Translations under genes and position numbers: made by a program
NCBI RefSeq assembly: GCF_004360155.1
Contig: NZ_SAIS01000004.1
Location: 124,001 to 188,000, forward strand
DNA: 64,000 nucleotides
Source of the DNA: Paraglaciecola marina
GTDB taxonomy: Bacteria > Pseudomonadota > Gammaproteobacteria > Enterobacterales > Alteromonadaceae
Direction: 5' to 3'
Notes under the pieces: generated by a model
Told to the model about the DNA's origin: nothing
The model's input: only the letters and a program-made list of their open reading frames with translations
Database searches by the model: none
Part shown: positions 21,436 through 29,035 of the stretch, one piece after another
How the letters are laid out: the number at the start of each line of letters is the position of its first letter
How positions within the stretch are numbered: position 1 is the first letter of the stretch

Positions 21436-22584
21436 TCATTCGCTGAGATATCTCTGGCCGCTAATCCAAGTGCCGATCACATTTTGTTCCTCATCTAATT
21501 CGACAAAGTTCGCTTGATAGCCTGATTTAATGCGTCCAAATTGATGCTCTAAGCCGATAGCGTGAGCTGGATAGAGAGACGCCATGCGAACCGCCTCGAC
21601 CCAACTTACCCGCGCAAATTTCATCGCGTTTTTAATAGCCGCATTCATATCTAAGTCTGAACCAGCTAGTGATCCCGCAGCATTAGTACAGCGCCCATCA
21701 ACTGCATAAATAGTTTCACCATCTAACACGAAAGACTTATCAATTGCCCCCACGGTTGACATCGCATCAGTTACCAATACCGCCCCGCCAGTTTGCTTCG
21801 CTGCAACAGCAACACGAAACGCAGCTGGGTGCATATGAAAACCATCGGCAATAATTCCAAACCAACTATTTTCGTCGTTAAGTGCGGCTCCTACCATCCC
21901 TGGGGCACGGCTTTGAAGAGGTGTCATGGCGTTATATAAATGAGTAAAGCCTGTTACACCGGCAGCTAATGCATCACACGTCTGCTCATAATCCGCTCCT
22001 GTATGACCTGCACAAATAGTGATGCCTTTATCGCAGATTCGCTTAATCATATCCGTGGTAGTCAATTCAGGTGCAATGGTGATTATGGTTTTGCCTACAT
22101 TTAATGAACTAATGACTTCTAAGCCTTCTTCATCAATTAGGCAAAATTTTTCTTCTGCATGTGCCCCTTTGCGTTCAGGGTTTAAGAACGGTCCTTCTAG
22201 ATGAATACCCAAAATACCAGGTACCCCTTCATCAATAGCTTGCTTTACCGCAGAAATGGCCTGTCTCATTACGTCAAAACTGTCTGTGATTAGGGTTGGC
22301 ATCAGGCCTGTAGTACCAAAACGCCTATGGGCACTGGCGATAGTTCGTAACCCTTCAACAGTAGGGGCATTGTTAAACATCACACCACCACCGCCATTAA
22401 CCTGAAGGTCAATAAACCCAGGAACGAGGTAACGCCCCGACAAGTCGAATCGTCTTTCTATCGTAGCTGGCAGTTCACTTTGGGGCATGACCGCAACAAC
22501 TTTGTCGCTATCTACAATAACGGCATGGTTTTGAAGTACTGATTGCCCTGTAAATATTTGAGTATTAATAAGTGCTGAAGTCAT
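21436..22584 (-). CDS. nagA: N-acetylhexosamine-6-phosphate deacetylase (NagA/AgaA)
   Basis: A 382-residue cytoplasmic amidohydrolase, the length of E. coli NagA. It removes acetate from GlcNAc-6-P or GalNAc-6-P. Metal and catalytic motifs are present: HLEGPFLNPERKGAH (metal-binding Glu), AGHTGA and THLYNAM (metal-binding His residues), and LVTDAMS (catalytic Asp). The protein cannot be assigned to GlcNAc-6-P or GalNAc-6-P by motif alone; context with AgaS, GH109 and an AgaR-like regulator favours a role on GalNAc-6-P (AgaA function). It lies 51 bases after nagK, in the same direction. Confidence 0.93.
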   Translation of the reverse strand: MTSALINTQIFTGQSVLQNHAVIVDSDKVVAVMPQSELPATIERRFDLSGRYLVPGFIDLQVNGGGGVMFNNAPTVEGLRTIASAHRRFGTTGLMPTLITDSFDVMRQAISAVKQAIDEGVPGILGIHLEGPFLNPERKGAHAEEKFCLIDEEGLEVISSLNVGKTIITIAPELTTTDMIKRICDKGITICAGHTGADYEQTCDALAAGVTGFTHLYNAMTPLQSRAPGMVGAALNDENSWFGIIADGFHMHPAAFRVAVAAKQTGGAVLVTDAMSTVGAIDKSFVLDGETIYAVDGRCTNAAGSLAGSDLDMNAAIKNAMKFARVSWVEAVRMASLYPAHAIGLEHQFGRIKSGYQANFVELDEEQNVIGTWISGQRYLSE

Positions 22585-22635
22585 AGCTTGTTTTTTCTTT
22601 TTTGTGTATTGGTTGTTCTTTGTAGCGCGGTCGCT

Positions 22636-23544
22636 TTACTCACCTGCACATTTCCCGAGATACGCAGCCCCTCTAACACCACTAGAGTCTCCAAATATAG
22701 GGGCGACAACGTTAGGAGGCATAACCCCTTTAAACAAATACTGTTTCATTACCGCAGATAAAGGAGGATAGAGTTCATTAATATTTGATAGACCACCACC
22801 TAATACTATGATGTCAGGGTCATACATCAGGGTTAGTTGTGCTAAATAACAACCTAAGCAGTCGATGTAAGCATCAAAGGTTTTTTGGGCTTTACTTTCG
22901 CCTGCTTGTAACCCTTTTATGAGTGCTGGCACAGATGTATAACCTGCCTCAAAGTGTGTGCACATCCAAAGTAATCCTGGGCCAGCTAGATATTCTTCAA
23001 CGCAGCTAAGTAAGCCGCAACCACATTGGCGCAGAGGGAATTGATAACGCTGCTGCAAAATAGCAGGAAGTGGTATATGTCCAAATTCACAAGCCACATT
23101 TTGCTTACTGCGAAAAAGTTGCCCATCAATGCACACCCCCCCTGCGACTCCCGTACCCAAAACTAAACCCAGTACATTTTTCTGCCCCTGTGCTGCACCG
23201 CCATTGGCCTCAGATAACACAAAGGCTTTTACATCATTCTCAAATCCCACTGGACGATTCAGTACTTTAAGGGTGTCTGCCACCAGAGGCTGGCCATTAA
23301 TACTTGGAATATTGGCAGAAACAGCACATCCTAGACTGTCTACAATACCCGGGAAGCCAATACCTACTGACCCTTGACAACCAGTTGTTTGATCCGCTTT
23401 ATCAACCATTTCAGCTAGGGTTGCTAAAAGGTGTTGGTAATTATCCCCAGGTGTCGCCACTCTCCATGAGTTGCTTAGTGTGAAGTCAGCATTAAAAATC
23501 GCTATTTCGATTTTTGTGCCTCCCACGTCCAGACCGTAATGCAT
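22636..23544 (-). CDS. nagK: ROK-family N-acetylhexosamine kinase (NagK-like)
   Basis: A 302-residue cytoplasmic kinase that phosphorylates an N-acetylhexosamine at O6 with ATP. It aligns along its length with E. coli NagK (303): YGLDVGGTKIEIAIF (ATP phosphate loop), GSVGIGFPG, FENDVKAFVLSEA, LGTGVAGG, EFGHIPLP, the zinc motif CGCGLLSC (one Gly replaced by Ser, all Cys kept) and VLGGGLSN. NagK enzymes act on GlcNAc; whether this copy prefers GalNAc is not visible. A second, unrelated kinase lies at 36171-37133, so the two may divide GlcNAc and GalNAc. Confidence 0.9.
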   Translation of the reverse strand: MHYGLDVGGTKIEIAIFNADFTLSNSWRVATPGDNYQHLLATLAEMVDKADQTTGCQGSVGIGFPGIVDSLGCAVSANIPSINGQPLVADTLKVLNRPVGFENDVKAFVLSEANGGAAQGQKNVLGLVLGTGVAGGVCIDGQLFRSKQNVACEFGHIPLPAILQQRYQFPLRQCGCGLLSCVEEYLAGPGLLWMCTHFEAGYTSVPALIKGLQAGESKAQKTFDAYIDCLGCYLAQLTLMYDPDIIVLGGGLSNINELYPPLSAVMKQYLFKGVMPPNVVAPIFGDSSGVRGAAYLGKCAGE

Positions 23545-23648
23545 ATTTTTCTTCTTACCTATATTTTTCTAATATGAGTAACTGTAGTTGCCAATCTAGT
23601 TGACACGTGACTCATAGCTATGTCGCAAAATGTACTCGTTTAAGCCAA

Positions 23649-24965
23649 TTAACTAGCTCGCCAGTGAGTTAACTTGTGTCCTTTGACTGCGTAAAAAGCA
23701 ATAAACACATAACAAGGCACCATGATCCAATATGGGCTTTGCAAATCACCCGAACCATCAGCTAGATAACCATAAATCAAAGGAATAATTGCACCACCGG
23801 CAATTCCCATAATTAATAATGCAGATGCTGTACTAGTATCTTTCTGATTCAAACCGCTAAGAGCTAATGGCCATACAGCTGGCCAGACTAAGGCATTAGC
23901 TAAACCAAGTAAGGCAACGTATAACACTGCATTTGGAATAGCCGGAACACCTGTCCAACCGAACAGTAAGTCCCATAAGTCTGTTGAAACTGTGCTTGCG
24001 TTAAGCAGTAATACTGTAAAGGTCGCCCCAGCGATTGCAGAAATTGCCAAAGCAAAGCTTTGACTGAGCATGCGAGGGATGAACAACATACCTAACACGT
24101 AGCCAACAACCATAAAACCCATAGTATAGGAGGTTAACTCACCAAAATTAGTGACACCCAGCTCTTTACTAAACAAACCAATTGTATCACCAGCAAGCAC
24201 CTCTACTCCGACGTAGAAAAACAAAGCAATAGCTCCAAGTATGACTTGTGGTTTTTGCAAAATACTGCTGTCGTCATCTTCACTTGCTTCTTCATCTGAA
24301 TTGATATCAGGCAAAGGAACCGATTTAATAAACAAGCCAAGTACGAATAACATCCCGGCCATAATCAAATAAGGCGTGATCAAACGTGATGACAGCTCTG
24401 CAAGTTCCACTGCTCTTTGTTCCATATCCAATGAGGCTAATCTAGTTTCGGTAAATTGAGACATGTCTGTTAGCACAAATGCAGTAAATACAAGTGGGGC
24501 GACAATACCTGCACCTTTATTTAAAATACCCATAATACTGATACGAACAGCAGCAGTTTCTCGTGGACCCAGTAGTACAATATAAGGATTAGAAGCAGTT
24601 TGTAGAATCGTTAGACCAGCACCTAACATAAACAACGCCACTAAAAAAATGCTATACATTCTAAAATAAGCGGCTGGTATGAACATTAAGGCTCCCACTA
24701 CCATCACGAACAATCCCAGCACCATACCGTCTTTAAAACCCGTATGGCGTAAAATATAAGACATGGGTAATGCCATCACTGTATATGAAATATAGAAAGC
24801 AAATGTCACTAACAAAGCTTCAAAATGGCTCAATTCACAAGCTACTTTTAAAAATGGGATCAAAGAGCCATTGAGCCAAGTCACAAAGCCAAACATAAAA
24901 AATAATATGCCGATAATCAGCATAGGGAGCAAACTACTAGAAGGTTGATTATTTGTGCTTGTCAT
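23649..24965 (-). CDS. nagP: Amino-sugar:H+ symporter of the FHS family (NagP-like)
   Basis: A 438-residue MFS protein with twelve hydrophobic segments, related to the fucose/glucose/galactose:H+ symporters. The ATG at 24965 (MTSTNNQ) is preferred over a GTG three codons upstream. Landmarks are FFMFGFVTWLNGSLIPFLK in TM1, QTASNPYIVLLGP between TM4 and TM5, and a central acidic loop (SDEEASEDDDS). NagP of marine gammaproteobacteria imports N-acetylhexosamines through the inner membrane without phosphorylating them, so a cytoplasmic kinase is needed, and nagK is the next gene. The upstream spacer holds a 13-bp palindrome and AgaR-like repeats. Confidence 0.88.
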   Translation of the reverse strand: MTSTNNQPSSSLLPMLIIGILFFMFGFVTWLNGSLIPFLKVACELSHFEALLVTFAFYISYTVMALPMSYILRHTGFKDGMVLGLFVMVVGALMFIPAAYFRMYSIFLVALFMLGAGLTILQTASNPYIVLLGPRETAAVRISIMGILNKGAGIVAPLVFTAFVLTDMSQFTETRLASLDMEQRAVELAELSSRLITPYLIMAGMLFVLGLFIKSVPLPDINSDEEASEDDDSSILQKPQVILGAIALFFYVGVEVLAGDTIGLFSKELGVTNFGELTSYTMGFMVVGYVLGMLFIPRMLSQSFALAISAIAGATFTVLLLNASTVSTDLWDLLFGWTGVPAIPNAVLYVALLGLANALVWPAVWPLALSGLNQKDTSTASALLIMGIAGGAIIPLIYGYLADGSGDLQSPYWIMVPCYVFIAFYAVKGHKLTHWRAS

Positions 24966-25006
24966 GGAGAACACCGATTAAGTCATAAAATAAAAAAAGG
25001 TAATAT

Positions 25007-25019
25007 GGTAATCATTACC
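25007..25019. promoter_or_regulatory. Perfect palindrome GGTAATCATTACC before nagP
   Basis: GGTAAT-C-ATTACC is a perfect 13-bp palindrome about 40 bases upstream of the nagP ATG, with a further AGGTAAT half-site seven bases before it. Candidate owners are a GntR/NagQ- or LacI/NagR-type repressor encoded elsewhere. It also matches about 14 of 19 Fur-box positions, so Fur cannot be excluded. Confidence 0.5.
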
Positions 25020-25026
25020 TACATAC

Positions 25027-25094
25027 ATAATGAAAGAAACCTTACCACCCTTCATTATCTTTCACAAGACTGGATAACGAAAGAAAACGAAATC
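25027..25094 (-). promoter_or_regulatory. AgaR-like operator cluster before nagP
   Basis: On the minus strand, GATTTCGTTTTCTTTCGTT (about 25075-25093) closely follows the E. coli AgaR pattern of TTTC(A/G)TTT repeats. A second element, GGTTTCTTTCATT, lies at 25028-25040. They are about 108 and 62 bases before nagP. The distal site touches the 3' end of the upstream DUF4832 gene. Confidence 0.6.
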
Positions 25095-26664
25095 AATTTT
25101 TTACCTGTATACTTTGAAGTAGCGAGTTATACCCTTTTTGAGGTTGCCATGTACCTTGATTAGCAAATTGAATACTGTACTCAGGACGATGACTTATTAT
25201 TCCACCATTACTCACGTCAGCTATGTGCAGCGATATATGATATTGGCCTTTCTCCATAGAGGCAGGCAGTTGCAAGGTCTCTTCAATTCTAACGTTACTC
25301 TCTGGACGCCAGCTTCGAATATCATAACGTTCAGGATCGAGCACAACTGCATACTCTTGCCCGCTAGTATTATGAGTAAATATAACCCTAAGCTGCATTG
25401 GGAACATTGGAGACGTAAAACCTAGGTTTTCTATATCTAACGAGAAAAGCATAAGTCCACCAGCATTCGCAGCACTAGAGTACTCACCCTTCACCATGGC
25501 TAAACGATAACCAAGACGACGTTTGATATCCGACATACAGCCTTCGTCCTGCCAGTCATTATTGACTTGATTGTTATACGCTGAGTTTAAATAGGTATAA
25601 TTAAATCGATCTATAATATCGACTACATTATGACTACAGTTGTTTTGAGGAGAGTAGCCGTCATCACAGGTTTCCCCGCCCACAATAGTATAACGACTGT
25701 GCTGAGCTTGATGAGTTTTTAATGCATTTACTACTTTCTCGTTATTAACTGGGGCTTTAGCAGATGATCCGTAGTCGGCAAATGTTCCCCAATCATCTGA
25801 TGTAGCAAGAAAACAATCATTGTATAAACCTAACCTAGAAGCATCAGAGCCATTAAATGCCTGAAATTCGCGTAATGGGGCGGCAGTGACTGGAGCCTCA
25901 GCTCCATGCATAAACTTTTGAATTAATTGAGGTTTCCTAACTTGCACAGTTATGTCTTTTGGTACAGAGTCTAATATTGCTTTAACCATTTCAACTCGGT
26001 CATCCCAATTTTCATTGTAAATCCTACCTTGTGCATCAAAGTCACCAAAATGATCGGTGAACATCATCTCTCCCCATGTACCTATAAAGCCAGCCTGCCA
26101 AGTCAAAAGTACATCATGGTTTTTACTCAACACCTCCGAGACTTGCTCTATATGCGCCAAGACAATATCTTTACTGGCATCACCATAAGGAGGGCATATC
26201 CAGGAACCACAATCACCCGTTGGTGGAACATTGTTATAGGAGAATCTAACAATAAATTTAACCCCAGTTTTTCTGGCTGTATCAAAGTCACTTTGTAACT
26301 GCTGTAGAAAGGTCTCTGACAGCTCTTTAGTGTTAACAAAGCTATCTAAAATGTATTGCCTAAGAAAAAGTCCATGTCTGATTTGATAATTTCCGCCTAC
26401 GGGCGTTGAGTACGTATTCCGCAGCCTAAGCAGTTCCTCTTCAGTGACCGCCTCAAAACTACTGGCCTTCGTTGCATAAGGATAATAGAAGCCACGACCT
26501 GGGTTCATGATATCTTCGTCAGAAACAGTATATTTTACTTGATGGGTAGGACCGGTACTGCTACTTAAGCTACAACTGAACAACACCAAGCACAGACCTA
26601 AAACTAGAAGCGATTTGATTAGGCAAGCAGCGTTTATAACTGGGCCGTAAAATTTTTTAAACAT
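25093..26664 (-). CDS. DUF4874/DUF4832-type lipoprotein, putative glycoside hydrolase
   Basis: A 523-residue exported protein. A hydrophobic N-terminus ends in VLFSC, with Cys31 as the likely lipidated residue. Residues about 45-350 look like the TIM-barrel DUF4874 part (NPGRGFYYP, FDTARKTGVKFIVRFSY), and about 370-510 the DUF4832 beta-sandwich (RLGYRL, SLHIADVSNGG, RPEYSIQFAN). Two Glu residues are shared with the other two related proteins in the locus: Glu199 in GTWGE and Glu331 in VGGETC. They are plausible acid/base and nucleophile residues of a retaining barrel glycosidase, but that is inference. I know of no established function for the family. It sits between nagP and a small exported domain protein, inside the GalNAc locus. 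Confidence 0.75.
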   Translation of the reverse strand: MFKKFYGPVINAACLIKSLLVLGLCLVLFSCSLSSSTGPTHQVKYTVSDEDIMNPGRGFYYPYATKASSFEAVTEEELLRLRNTYSTPVGGNYQIRHGLFLRQYILDSFVNTKELSETFLQQLQSDFDTARKTGVKFIVRFSYNNVPPTGDCGSWICPPYGDASKDIVLAHIEQVSEVLSKNHDVLLTWQAGFIGTWGEMMFTDHFGDFDAQGRIYNENWDDRVEMVKAILDSVPKDITVQVRKPQLIQKFMHGAEAPVTAAPLREFQAFNGSDASRLGLYNDCFLATSDDWGTFADYGSSAKAPVNNEKVVNALKTHQAQHSRYTIVGGETCDDGYSPQNNCSHNVVDIIDRFNYTYLNSAYNNQVNNDWQDEGCMSDIKRRLGYRLAMVKGEYSSAANAGGLMLFSLDIENLGFTSPMFPMQLRVIFTHNTSGQEYAVVLDPERYDIRSWRPESNVRIEETLQLPASMEKGQYHISLHIADVSNGGIISHRPEYSIQFANQGTWQPQKGYNSLLQSIQVKN

Positions 26665-26777
26665 AGAATACCTATTTCTGATATAAAATTTGAGAGCATG
26701 GTAAAGGTCACCTCATCCCAAATAAGGACTCGACGGTTTCATTTTTAGATATTTTCTTCGAGTGATTTGGTCTAATT

Positions 26778-27407
26778 TTATTGAAAGGTGTATGTTGCCA
26801 TCGCTTTATCTGGACTTTCATCGGTCGCCCAGCCTTCTCCTGTAGATACAAATTTTACTTTAATGGCAGTACCTTTAACGGGTGAACCCAATTCACTCAA
26901 AGGAATTCTTCCTTTAATTTGCCTAGGAGTATCCACAACACTTGAAGTTAATGCATTGCTTTGTAGGGCAGATGACCAGCTACCAGACTGAGCCTCATAA
27001 CGCTCAACCACCCATTGCATGCTATCGTTAGTTATAAAACGAAAACCATAACTTGCATCTAACTGTTTAAGACTCGTAGCTCCTGCGGGTAAAGGATTGG
27101 CAGTGCGCCCCCTAGTATCCATACTGAAATACAATTCATGACGGTGCCAACTAGCAATATTATCTTTGTTATCAAAAGAGAAGTACAAAAATTGACTGTC
27201 ATTCACTAGGCGATTCTTTAACAGATTATTGTATCCTTCGGCAATATCATCACCATCTGTATAAATCGACCAATAAAGATTCTGATCTGAGTTTTTAACT
27301 GGAGTTTGCTTTGCTTTCACTTGATAAGAAGCCGTCAACGTAGCAATGACAGCTAAAGCAATGAAGATTGGAAGTAATAGTTTTTTCAGGTTAAAAAATG
27401 ACGACAT
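26778..27407 (-). CDS. Small exported protein with a recurring putative glycan-binding domain
   Basis: About 209 residues; the ATG at 27407 (MSSFFNLKK) is preferred over an upstream GTG. The hydrophobic stretch LLLPIFIALAVIATLTAS is a signal peptide or anchor. The remainder is one domain that also occurs twice in the lipoprotein at 31507-32718: WH, then DT, PAGATSLKQLDASYGFRF, IPLSELGSP, and VSTGEGWATDESPD near the end. The DT/GY.F strand pattern resembles CBM9-like beta-sandwiches, so glycan binding is plausible but unproven. It is the first gene of the minus-strand series leading to nagP and lies next to an AgaR-like operator. Confidence 0.65.
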   Translation of the reverse strand: MSSFFNLKKLLLPIFIALAVIATLTASYQVKAKQTPVKNSDQNLYWSIYTDGDDIAEGYNNLLKNRLVNDSQFLYFSFDNKDNIASWHRHELYFSMDTRGRTANPLPAGATSLKQLDASYGFRFITNDSMQWVVERYEAQSGSWSSALQSNALTSSVVDTPRQIKGRIPLSELGSPVKGTAIKVKFVSTGEGWATDESPDKAMATYTFQ

Positions 27408-27484
27408 AATATTTACTCTCACGAAAACAATTAACTTTTATGTTTCTTTTATTTCTTTTTAAATATTATAATCCTAAAAACCAA

Positions 27485-27508
27485 CCAAACGCAATCAAAT
27501 GAAACTCT
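27485..27508. promoter_or_regulatory. AgaR-like operator in the 27407/27662 divergent spacer
   Basis: GCAATCAAATGAAAC (27491-27505), within CCAAAC...CTCT, matches most of the 24-base E. coli AgaR consensus (reverse orientation) as I remember it. Its core is nearly identical to the site before the receptor at 35702. A second GAAA-rich stretch (27534-27560, with AAAGTGAAATA) follows. The spacer is 254 bases and serves both divergent genes. Confidence 0.65.
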
Positions 27509-27661
27509 TTAGGGTTGAAAAAGTCAAACACTTGAAAGAAAAATCACCCAAAGTGAAATATAAGACCGCTATTTCTAATTTGAGAAGTGCACCAAATTAA
27601 CCAGATAAATCTGTGAAACTAGCAATGACCACAGCTACAGAGACTGATTCAAACATAGAGA

Positions 27662-28945
27662 GTGATAAAGGTGAAAAAGAAACATATCCAGCTGATTTAT
27701 TTAATCGCATTGTTTTATCAAGGTTTTTTATACGGTACTGAAAACACCTTTAGCCCAATTCGATTGTCGACATCAATAAACAAAGTTCAACCCATGACGG
27801 GTATAGCCTTTTGGGCAAATAACAACAAAGCTCTTGAAGCCCTTGGAGACACTGTACAGTTAGAGTATTCTTACTTAACTTATAGTGATGTTATTGAAAC
27901 TAAAGGTCATTACAAATGGGAAGTCATCGACAATTTACTCAATGATATTGCCAGTCGTAAACATCAAGCAATCTTACGTTTTCACTATACTTACCCCGGT
28001 AAAGTCAAAATATCAGTACCTGCTTATATCTTTAATGATGAAGATTACGCCCGCACCTCAGCAACAATCGAAAATAAAAAGACTTTTGTGCCTGACTGGA
28101 GTTTTAAAGAACTAGAGACGTTCACCACTCAATTTTTCGCCAATTTTGCAGCTCGCTTCGACGGTGATCCTAGGTTGGCCATGATTCAAGTAGGCTTTGG
28201 GTCCTACGCAGAATACCACTTATATAATGGGCCGAGAGTTCTCGGTAAAACCTTCCCTACAAAGAAATTTCAGAAGACTTTTTTTAAAACAATGAATGAC
28301 AAGTTCGATACAACACAGTGGTCAGTGTCTATTGACGCAGCGAATTCTGAATACGGTCCATTTTCCAAAAAAGCTGAACATGCAAACCTTAACTTTGGTT
28401 TATTTGATGACTCAATGATGCATAAAACCCACTCTGTTACTGAAGATGAATACAACCTATCGTCTTGGAAGTTTTTTGGAATTGAACGCTACAAAAAAAA
28501 TATGATGGGTGGTGAATTCAGTTACTACTCTGATTATGACCAAAAAAGCGTACTTACCTATCCCGATGGTGCTTGGGGCAGAAGCTTTGAATCTTTTGTC
28601 GCACAATTTCATCTTAGCTACATCATTGGCAATGATCAGTTTCGTTACCAAGTGCCAGGGCGAATTAGAGAAGCTTCTATGTCAATGGGCTACAAGTTTC
28701 ATGTTAATAGCTTTGAGGCTTCTAACGAGCAAAGTCGCATCAGCATTTCCAATATTGGCGTAGCTCCTTTCTATTACGACGCCTACCCTGCTGTTAATGG
28801 TGTGCGATCGAACATATCATTAAAAGGGTTACTCCCAAATCAGACTATAGAGTTTCTTATAGAATCAGGGGGTGACAAACCCAGTTTCACGATAGAAAGT
28901 GAGTATCTGGTTGAGGGTCAAGTAATTGGATTTTCAGCAGATTAA
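27662..28945 (+). CDS. Exported DUF4832-like barrel protein, divergent member
   Basis: Up to 427 residues. The frame starts with GTG at 27662, and a second GTG at 27671 gives VKKKHIQL; both yield the same signal peptide (LIYLIALFYQGFLYG), without a lipobox Cys. The body resembles the DUF4874/4832 proteins nearby: RFHYTYPG near residue 106, GFGSYAEYHLY with Glu184 in place of the GTWGE Glu, and MMGGEFSYY with Glu285 in place of VGGET. It lacks much of the C-terminal region of the other two. It is divergent from the minus-strand series and shares its AgaR-like operator region. Function unknown; a periplasmic or secreted glycosidase acting with its relatives is a reasonable guess. Confidence 0.65.
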   Translation: MIKVKKKHIQLIYLIALFYQGFLYGTENTFSPIRLSTSINKVQPMTGIAFWANNNKALEALGDTVQLEYSYLTYSDVIETKGHYKWEVIDNLLNDIASRKHQAILRFHYTYPGKVKISVPAYIFNDEDYARTSATIENKKTFVPDWSFKELETFTTQFFANFAARFDGDPRLAMIQVGFGSYAEYHLYNGPRVLGKTFPTKKFQKTFFKTMNDKFDTTQWSVSIDAANSEYGPFSKKAEHANLNFGLFDDSMMHKTHSVTEDEYNLSSWKFFGIERYKKNMMGGEFSYYSDYDQKSVLTYPDGAWGRSFESFVAQFHLSYIIGNDQFRYQVPGRIREASMSMGYKFHVNSFEASNEQSRISISNIGVAPFYYDAYPAVNGVRSNISLKGLLPNQTIEFLIESGGDKPSFTIESEYLVEGQVIGFSAD

Positions 28946-28993
28946 AGGGCGTAAATTGCCTTAAAAATACGTTTTAATTTAAGATGACGCCCT
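28946..28993. terminator. Inverted repeat between convergent genes
   Basis: AGGGCGT (28946-28952) and ACGCCCT (28987-28993) enclose an inner weaker TTAAAA...TTTTAA repeat. It lies between the stop codons of two convergent genes (28945 and 29036), and the A/T-rich flanks (TTTAAAAA) suit termination in both directions. Confidence 0.6.
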
Positions 28994-29035
28994 ATTTAAA
29001 AACCTCTGAAGGTACCGATAGTTCACTGATTGATT

